A DNA stretch of 64,000 nt, from contig NZ_FOFZ01000007.1 of the NCBI RefSeq assembly GCF_900111075.1, positions 124,001 to 188,000 on the forward strand, given 5' to 3'. The notes beneath the pieces were generated by a model. That model saw nothing but the letters and a program-made list of their open reading frames with translations, had not been told where the DNA came from and did not search any database. Made by a program: the position numbers and the translations under genes. Each line of letters starts with the position of its first letter. The first letter of the stretch is position 1. Shown piece by piece: positions 58,162 through 64,000 of this stretch. This DNA is from Flavobacterium frigoris. Its GTDB lineage: Bacteria > Bacteroidota > Bacteroidia > Flavobacteriales > Flavobacteriaceae.

Positions 58162-58172
58162 TAAAAAAAACT

Positions 58173-59012
58173 ATGCGTTATAAAATTGCGATACTAGTTG
58201 TCCTTAATAGCATTCTGTTGGGGAGTTGTGCATCAAAAAAAATTACAGATGCTTCCTATTTACTGCCTTCGAAGGAAAATACAATAGCGGTACCAAAAAT
58301 GAATGTTTTTGTTCCCAGAAATTCAAAAGCAAAACAACTCCCTGTTTTAATCTTTGTGCATGGAGGCTACTGGAATAGTGGACGAAAAGGGACCTACGAT
58401 TTATTAGGCAGGAACTTTGCCAGCAAAGGAGTAGTCACTGTGATTCCAGATTATACTTTGAGTCCAAATACGGATTATGACGGGATGGCCAAGCAAATTG
58501 CCGCCGTGATTCAATGGACGAAAGATAGTATCAGCAAGTACAAGGGTAATCCAAATGCAGTCTTTGTAACGGGACATTCTGCAGGCGGACATTTGGGTGC
58601 ATTAGCGGTTATGAATCCGAAGTACGGAATCGATCCTAAAAGTATTTCCGGAATTATTTTGAATGATGCCGCAGGATTAGATATGAAATATTATTTAGAG
58701 GAAAACCCACCTACTGCCGAATACAATTATATAACAACCTGGACTAACTCGCCCACCAAATGGCAGGATGCGTCCCCTATTTATTTTTTAGATAAAAATA
58801 CGCCTCCTTTTTTAATTTATATTGGTGATCAAACCTATGCTTCTATTAAAACAACCAATAAGCGTTTTATTGATGCCCTGCATCCTTTTCAGCCAGAAGT
58901 TTCAGCAATACGAGTGGACAAAAAGCATGTTCCTATGGTTACACAGTACTTTTACCCTTGGAGCGATCGCTTTGATGAGGTTATTGATTTTATGAAAAGT
59001 CAGGTTAAATAA
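58173..59012 (+). CDS. Alpha/beta hydrolase lipoprotein (BD-FAE-like)
   Basis: 279 aa. Lipoprotein signal ends at LLGSCASKK. The esterase motifs are HGGYWNSG (oxyanion), GHSAGGHLG with the Ser nucleophile, and His in KKHVPMV. It resembles the feruloyl-esterase/acetylesterase group of envelope hydrolases. Substrate unknown. Confidence 0.88.
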   Translation: MRYKIAILVVLNSILLGSCASKKITDASYLLPSKENTIAVPKMNVFVPRNSKAKQLPVLIFVHGGYWNSGRKGTYDLLGRNFASKGVVTVIPDYTLSPNTDYDGMAKQIAAVIQWTKDSISKYKGNPNAVFVTGHSAGGHLGALAVMNPKYGIDPKSISGIILNDAAGLDMKYYLEENPPTAEYNYITTWTNSPTKWQDASPIYFLDKNTPPFLIYIGDQTYASIKTTNKRFIDALHPFQPEVSAIRVDKKHVPMVTQYFYPWSDRFDEVIDFMKSQVK

Positions 59013-59098
59013 AGCATTTTTAAAAATTAGTGGATAGGAAGGTAGGGTAAACTAGATTACAGTTGTCTTACTATTGTAATAACACTAATTTTAAAATT

Positions 59099-59563
59099 AT
59101 GAAAACAGTTAAAGCCATATTAATACTAATTATTTTTTCTTTCGTACCCAATGTGAATGCGCAAAAAGCTAGAGTTAGTAATGATACCCAAGTAGAAACA
59201 AAACAGAGTGTATCGTATTATCAACAAAGAGGTTTAGAAGATGCGAAATACGAACAACAGTTTGAAGCAAAAAGCAAAACAGAAGAACGTGCTTTTTGGC
59301 AGGAACAAAAACAATACGAAAAGGAATTAAAGAAAAACGACAGCAGAGCGCATCGAGCTTATGTTCAAGGTAAGCAAGAAGGTTATGCAGCACACCACGA
59401 TCATTGCGATAGCCATTGTCATCACAGTAAATATTGGTATCAGCATGCAGACTATTATTACTATGGATATAGTGAGCCGCGTTATGAAAACAGATCTAAC
59501 AGAACGACAGTGAATACGCAAATAGGTGTGCGTACTCCAAACGTGCGATTGGGACTTTTTTAA
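59099..59563 (+). CDS. Secreted His/Tyr-rich hypothetical protein
   Basis: 154 aa from ATG 59099 (12 upstream in-frame codons rejected because they precede the signal peptide). Signal peptide ends at VPNVNAQ. The mature protein is highly charged and coiled-coil-like (ERAFWQEQKQYEKELKKND), then has a His-rich patch with HHDHCDSHCHHSK, suggesting metal binding. Function unknown. Confidence 0.65.
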   Translation: MKTVKAILILIIFSFVPNVNAQKARVSNDTQVETKQSVSYYQQRGLEDAKYEQQFEAKSKTEERAFWQEQKQYEKELKKNDSRAHRAYVQGKQEGYAAHHDHCDSHCHHSKYWYQHADYYYYGYSEPRYENRSNRTTVNTQIGVRTPNVRLGLF

Positions 59564-59650
59564 TACAATTTGAATTTATCTAATTATGAATATTGTATGA
59601 CCCAATAATAAAGCGTTCTATTCTTTCACAAACTACAGCACTTAGTTTGT

Positions 59651-59814
59651 CACACTGAAAGCGTCTCAAGATACCTGAGCAACTTTGCTAAGACGCTTTC
59701 AGCGTGATAAATAGTACGAGAGGTTGTTAGCTAAGTCATATTCGGCTATAAAACAGTTCAATTTCAGTTCGAGCGGAGTCGAGAACCACTATTGCATCTC
59801 GACTGCGCGCGATG
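59651..59814. repeat. Two REP-like inverted repeats
   Basis: 59651-59666 pairs with 59691-59706 with one mismatch (CACACTGAAAGCGTCT and its complement). About 60 bases on, a CGAGCGGAGTCGAGA-type arm pairs with TCTCGACTGCGC. These look like dispersed extragenic palindromes of flavobacteria; the 345-base gap holds no gene. Confidence 0.6.
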
Positions 59815-59872
59815 TGACAAAAATTTAGGTTGGACTATATTGTCTGGTTTTCGGTATAAGTATTAGATATAA

Positions 59873-59902
59873 AAAAAAGCGGAAATTTAATTTCCGCTTT
59901 GA
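59873..59902. terminator. Terminator after the M16 pair
   Basis: AAAGCGGAAAT and ATTTCCGCTTT form an 11-bp stem with a 3-base loop, flanked by A and T runs. Confidence 0.88.
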
Positions 59903-59908
59903 TATTAA

Positions 59909-61309
59909 TTATAGTCCTTCTTTAGGATCGTCTTTTATTTCCACTTGGGTTACTGTGCCATATTTTTTTGAAATGTTTATAATCTCATCTGCTTTTCCTA
60001 TTAGCACAAATTGTAGCTTGTCTTTAGGGAAATATTTAGCAATGATTTGGTTGGCTTTCGCCAAATCCAAGTTGTCAACATTCTTTTCAAAATCGTCAAT
60101 GAAAGATTTATCAAAATCATACCAGAACATTTGGGTCAGTAAACTAGCTTGTTGCGAGGTAGTTTCGTATCGTGGCGGGAACTGTCCTTTGACATAATTT
60201 TTGGCTGAAGCCAATGCTTTTTCATCAATACCATTTTTATGTAATTTAGACAGGACTTCGAGCGCCTTATCAATGGCTGCTTCCGTGGTTTTCACGTCTG
60301 TAAAAGTGCTGATAGCAAATGAACCACCATTTTTCAAGGCATTAAAGCGACTACTTGCGCCGTAGGTCAAGCCAGAGTTTACACGCAACTCATCATTTAG
60401 CATCGACGTAAATCGTCCGCCAAAAAGTGTGTTGACTACTTCAATGGATACATAATCTGGATTGTTTCTGCTTATTCCTGGAGAACCAATATAAAACGTG
60501 GTTTCTCTGGCGTCGTCTTTATTGACTAGTAATACCTTGTTTTCTTTTGGAATACTAATCGCTTTGGATGCAGGACTATCTTCTTCTTTTGAGGATTTTT
60601 CCCATTTTGAGAACAAAGCAGTCAGTGCGGCTTTCATTTCTTTAGTAGAAAAATCACCTACTACGCTAATGGCAGCATGGTCTGGTTTGTATTTCGTTTT
60701 ATAAAAAGTAGTAAGATCATTTACGGTTAATTTACTCACGGTTGCCGTAGTACCTGTTATGATATTTCCATAAACGTGGTCTCCATAAAGCATGGACTCA
60801 AAGTACGATCCTATCACAGATTGCGGACTTTCTTTTTGCTGTTCAAGCTTCACCAGCAACCTACTTTTTTCTTTTTCAAATTCTGCAGCGTCAAAAACAG
60901 GATTAAGCAATACTTCTTTAATAATCGTCAGGACCTTGTCTTTGTCCTTAGCGGCAAAATGAGAAGATAGACCGGAGTATTCCTTAGAAGAATAGGTGTT
61001 TAAAGCGGCACCAATGAAATCGAGTTCTTCATCTAACTTAGCTTTTGTGAAATTTTCAGTACCATGTTTTAAAGCTGTAGCAGTCAGTGACGCAAGTCCC
61101 GCTTTGTCTTTATCATATATTGCGCCCGCTGGGATAATGGCAGATACACTAATTACAGGCACATCATGTTGCTCCATTAGGAAGACAGTAAGACCATTTG
61201 GTAATTTAAATGTAGCGTAACTCGGTAACTTATAACTTTGTGCTGACAGACTTATTTGTGTTATTACAAGCAAGCAGATCATTATGAATTTTTTATTAAT
61301 ACGTTCCAT
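59909..61309 (-). CDS. M16-family peptidase, inactive-type subunit
   Basis: 466 aa. Signal peptide (QISLSAQ), then the M16 fold (LPNGLTVFLMEQHDVPVISV), but at the zinc site it reads ASLTATALKHG rather than HxxEH, so the metal-binding motif is lost. It contains the C-terminal-type GGRFTSMLNDELRVNSGLTYGAS motif. It should pair with the active partner encoded 4 bases upstream. Confidence 0.9.
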   Translation of the reverse strand: MERINKKFIMICLLVITQISLSAQSYKLPSYATFKLPNGLTVFLMEQHDVPVISVSAIIPAGAIYDKDKAGLASLTATALKHGTENFTKAKLDEELDFIGAALNTYSSKEYSGLSSHFAAKDKDKVLTIIKEVLLNPVFDAAEFEKEKSRLLVKLEQQKESPQSVIGSYFESMLYGDHVYGNIITGTTATVSKLTVNDLTTFYKTKYKPDHAAISVVGDFSTKEMKAALTALFSKWEKSSKEEDSPASKAISIPKENKVLLVNKDDARETTFYIGSPGISRNNPDYVSIEVVNTLFGGRFTSMLNDELRVNSGLTYGASSRFNALKNGGSFAISTFTDVKTTEAAIDKALEVLSKLHKNGIDEKALASAKNYVKGQFPPRYETTSQQASLLTQMFWYDFDKSFIDDFEKNVDNLDLAKANQIIAKYFPKDKLQFVLIGKADEIINISKKYGTVTQVEIKDDPKEGL

Positions 61310-61313
61310 ACTA

Positions 61314-62627
61314 TTAATTTTCTACATTTGTTTTTAATACTCCTACTGTTCGGTTACTTTTTGTAAAATAGGTTTTGGCAACCCGTTGCACATCAGCAAT
61401 TGTGATTTTATTATAATTAGCTGGCGCATCAAACATTTTTCTATAGTCACCAAAAAACACTTCATAAGTACCTATGTTGTTTGATTTTCCGTCTATGGTT
61501 TCCACTTGGTCGTAAAATTCCATTAGTTTTTGGTTCTTTATTTTTTGTAGTTCCGTATCGGTAATCCCATCCTGTTTTATTTTTTCAATCTCAGTATATA
61601 TGGCATTTTCTAAATCTACTTCGTTCACCTCTTTATTGGCTACAGCATATACATTGAAAAGTCCAGGATCAAAGCTATCACCATAATCAGTAAATACTTG
61701 GGTAGCTACTTGTTTTTTATCTACAAGCGAAGCATACAATCGGGATGATTTTCCGCTTGAAAGAACGGAGCTCAGAATATTTAAGGCATAATAATCATCG
61801 TTTTTAGTTTCAGGAGTATGATAACCAATCATAAGATAAGGTGTAGCCACTTCTTTTTGAACAGTAATTCTTCGTTCCCCAGTTTGTACAGGTTCTACAA
61901 TATGAACTTTTGGTGGCGTGGGTTGAGCTGGAATTGGTTCGAAATATTTCTCTGCTAATAGTTTTACTGCTTCTGTTTTGATCGCGCCACTAATTACAAC
62001 AACGCAGTTATTTGGTGCGTAATAGGTTTTAAAATAACGTTCCAAGTCTTGTTGATTCCAATTTTTCATGTCATCTTCATATCCCATTACAGGCCAATGG
62101 TATGGATGCTCTTGAAAAGCGGTTGCCTGAAGCGATTGCGACAACAGACGCCAAGGAGAATTTTCAAGACCAGTACGACGCTCGCTTAATACAACGCCTC
62201 TTTCGCTTTCTACCATCGTAGGATCAATACTCAAACTAGAAATTCGGTCGCCTTCAAGATCAAATATAACCTCCGCTGCAGATGCAGGAAACCAATCCGT
62301 GTAAACTGTAACATTTTCAGTGGTATACGCATTATTAGCACCTCCATTGAATTCCATTGTTTGGTCAAATAGTTTTGGGCCGTACTTTTTGGCTCCGTTA
62401 AACATCATGTGTTCAAAAAAATGAGAGAGACCAGTAATTCCTTGGTATTCGTTCCTGCTTCCTACCTTGTAAAACAAATACATATTTGCATTTGGGATCG
62501 AAAAGTCTTCTACAACTAATATTTTCATTCCGTTTTTTAGGGTGAAAGTATGTACATCGTCTGCCTTTATTTGTGCTTGTCCTGTTAAGGCGAGCAAAAG
62601 AAAAAGCGGTAGCATTATTTTTTTCAT
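61314..62627 (-). CDS. M16-family zinc peptidase, active subunit
   Basis: 437 aa. Signal peptide ends at LLALTGQAQ. The inverted zinc motif H69-FFE-H73 (LSHFFEHMMFNG) and a downstream Glu in ESERGVVLSERR are intact. It cleaves peptides in the periplasm, probably as a heterodimer with the following gene. Confidence 0.93.
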   Translation of the reverse strand: MKKIMLPLFLLLALTGQAQIKADDVHTFTLKNGMKILVVEDFSIPNANMYLFYKVGSRNEYQGITGLSHFFEHMMFNGAKKYGPKLFDQTMEFNGGANNAYTTENVTVYTDWFPASAAEVIFDLEGDRISSLSIDPTMVESERGVVLSERRTGLENSPWRLLSQSLQATAFQEHPYHWPVMGYEDDMKNWNQQDLERYFKTYYAPNNCVVVISGAIKTEAVKLLAEKYFEPIPAQPTPPKVHIVEPVQTGERRITVQKEVATPYLMIGYHTPETKNDDYYALNILSSVLSSGKSSRLYASLVDKKQVATQVFTDYGDSFDPGLFNVYAVANKEVNEVDLENAIYTEIEKIKQDGITDTELQKIKNQKLMEFYDQVETIDGKSNNIGTYEVFFGDYRKMFDAPANYNKITIADVQRVAKTYFTKSNRTVGVLKTNVEN

Positions 62628-63081
62628 ACGGTGTAAATTAATGTTTGATTAAAATGGCTGAAATTAAATTAGTTTCCTCTCTTTTTATATTGAAAATTGC
62701 GAGTTATCCTTTTAGAACAATGCTGATTTCATTTTTCGAAATGGAATTCAGCTAATAATAATAAGTCGGCTGGTTTAATTATTTGTTACATTTATAGGAT
62801 GAAAAAATTTGCGATATAGTAAAATCAGTATACTAATTTACCTCCTCTTTGATTAGCTTCGAATATATTAAGTTTTAAATTATTTTCGTGATCATCATCA
62901 GACAGTTTATTGACAACGATGTTATTGGTCTTTTATAATGCAATTAGGAGTGTCGAATGTAGAAGGTAATAGTATCTAATACAATAACAAGACTGCTTTT
63001 AAATTGTTTTAAAAACGGTCTTATTTTGGGCTATTTTTAAGCAGAAAGTCGTCTTTGCGGTTAAGTCACTTTACTCTTTTT
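62628..63081. other. Intergenic stretch with no recognised gene
   Basis: About 450 bases of AT-rich DNA upstream of the M16 operon. No ORF or RNA with support was found. It should hold the M16 promoter and the 3' region of the royal-jelly-type gene. Confidence 0.45.
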
Positions 63082-64000
63082 TTAATTTTTAGATAACTCT
63101 ATTTTATTCAAAGTAAAAGTCATAGTTGAAATATCGGCTGTAACTTCATTAATCCTTGAGTTTGTAAAATACAAGTAGTTGTTATAAATACTAAATGTAT
63201 CTGCCCATCTGATTTTTTTACCTTCAACCAGTGTGTGAATACTGCCATCTTGTTTACGATACATAATTTTGTTGTTTTCTAAATCAGCAAAATATAAAAT
63301 ACCATTTTCGTCCAGTATCATTCCATCAGGGGCTGCTGTTTTTGCCACTAATTTGACTGATTTTTCAACTTCCGTATTATTTGCATTGGCTAATACTTTT
63401 GTGGGTACGGAATATAAACTGTAGCCCGTTAGTGCATGAAAGTAGAGCAAGTCATTTTTATTGTCTAATGCAATTCCGTCAGAATTAATAGTGTTCTCCC
63501 ACTTTTTGTTGTCGAAAGTCAAATAGGATTGCTCCGCTTTTGTAGAGAAATGATTGTCTAAAACTCTAGTAGATTTTCCAGAAGTCATATCCAGTACAAT
63601 TAAACCAGCTCTGCCAGAATCAGTACAATAGATTTTATTGTTTTTTTTATCGACACGTAAATCGTTGATGTAAGAATTAGGATAATAACTGTCTTTTTGT
63701 AATATATAAGTTTTCTCTAATTTATTGTCACTTAAATTAAAGACAAAAAGGCGAGGTGCGTCTAAAACGGCACCAAATAATGGACTGCGTGTGTCTAACA
63801 CATAAAGCATGTTTTCAAAAGCCACTACAGATTGTACGCCAACAAATTTTTGATCTTCAACTGCGCTTCCAATTTTCCATGAATTCCATTCTTCATTGGG
63901 ATAAGCTAATTTTTGATTGTCTTTGGTAATTTCAACCACCGAATTTTCAACTCCTTTTCTCCATCGAGGGAAGTTCACAAAAATCCGTCCTAATGTGCTC
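63082..64000 (-). CDS. Major royal jelly/yellow-family protein, 5' end beyond the window
   Basis: At least 306 codons; the reading frame continues past 64000 without a start, since the upstream sequence reads STLGRIFVNFPRW, the family's own opening. Beta-propeller motifs follow (YINDLRVDKKNNKIYCTDSG, SDGIALDNKNDLLYFHALTG, APDGMILDENGILYFADLEN). These proteins bind small ligands or act as lactonase-like enzymes. The signal peptide, if any, lies outside. Confidence 0.88.
   Translation of the reverse strand, partial: STLGRIFVNFPRWRKGVENSVVEITKDNQKLAYPNEEWNSWKIGSAVEDQKFVGVQSVVAFENMLYVLDTRSPLFGAVLDAPRLFVFNLSDNKLEKTYILQKDSYYPNSYINDLRVDKKNNKIYCTDSGRAGLIVLDMTSGKSTRVLDNHFSTKAEQSYLTFDNKKWENTINSDGIALDNKNDLLYFHALTGYSLYSVPTKVLANANNTEVEKSVKLVAKTAAPDGMILDENGILYFADLENNKIMYRKQDGSIHTLVEGKKIRWADTFSIYNNYLYFTNSRINEVTADISTMTFTLNKIELSKN

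Overview
The window looks like a chromosome segment of a Flavobacterium-type bacterium (Bacteroidota). The signs are AT-rich DNA, many TAnnTTTG-like -7 promoter elements, weak Shine-Dalgarno sequences, split transketolase genes, and families typical of the group (DUF4252, DUF892, Bacteroidota-type tyrosine recombinase with an N-terminal arm-binding domain). No identity search was possible; all family names come from reading motifs.

Region 1 (1-11939) is a light, carotenoid and DNA-repair cluster. A CarH-like MerR regulator with an adenosylcobalamin-binding domain leads crtI, crtB, crtZ, an SRPBCC protein and a class I-type photolyase on the plus strand. A convergent minus-strand operon (TetR, ABC1 kinase, DUF2805-like protein, SDR, folE, DUF2867 epimerase) meets it tail to tail. 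A TIGR01777-type epimerase diverges from the TetR gene across a 9-bp inverted repeat.

Region 2 (12073-18551) is housekeeping: YceI-like protein, RmuC operon, RluE-like pseudouridine synthase, TrmL-like methyltransferase and a large SAM methyltransferase.

Region 3 (18763-25268) is a vitamin B12 uptake locus. btuF-btuC-btuD run on the minus strand. On the plus strand a cobalamin riboswitch precedes btuB and a BtuG-like beta-propeller lipoprotein. This uptake may feed the B12-dependent light sensor of region 1.

Region 4 (25275-29290) holds an S41 protease, an ECF sigma factor with a membrane anti-sigma-like partner, two DUF4252 proteins and a 54-aa membrane protein.

Region 5 (about 29526-46964) is an integrated mobile island of about 17.4 kb. 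Its right end lies in the 3' end of a tRNA-Leu gene and a copy of that 3' end lies at the left end. It carries a tyrosine recombinase, an unrecognised 313-aa protein, an HTH protein, an 805-aa protein with polymerase-palm-like motifs, a type I restriction-modification locus and a second excisionase-like HTH protein. The restriction locus reads hsdM, hsdS, a 1044-aa metallophosphoesterase-STAND NTPase, an AbiEi/AbiEii-like pair and a broken hsdR. hsdR survives only as an N-terminal piece and a C-terminal piece, separated by an IS3-family element and a foreign truncated gene. The metallophosphoesterase-STAND protein is the best candidate for an undescribed defence system, and the 805-aa protein is the best candidate for an undescribed replication enzyme.

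Region 6 (46952-64000) is core chromosome: tRNA-Leu, two tRNA-Lys, aroK, a phosphoribosyltransferase, an S4 RNA-binding protein, an FKBP-like lipoprotein, split transketolase, a Crp/Fnr regulator, two rhodaneses, stress proteins (DUF892, DUF1003, DUF1622), two alpha/beta hydrolases, an M16 protease pair, and a major royal jelly-type protein that runs off the right edge.
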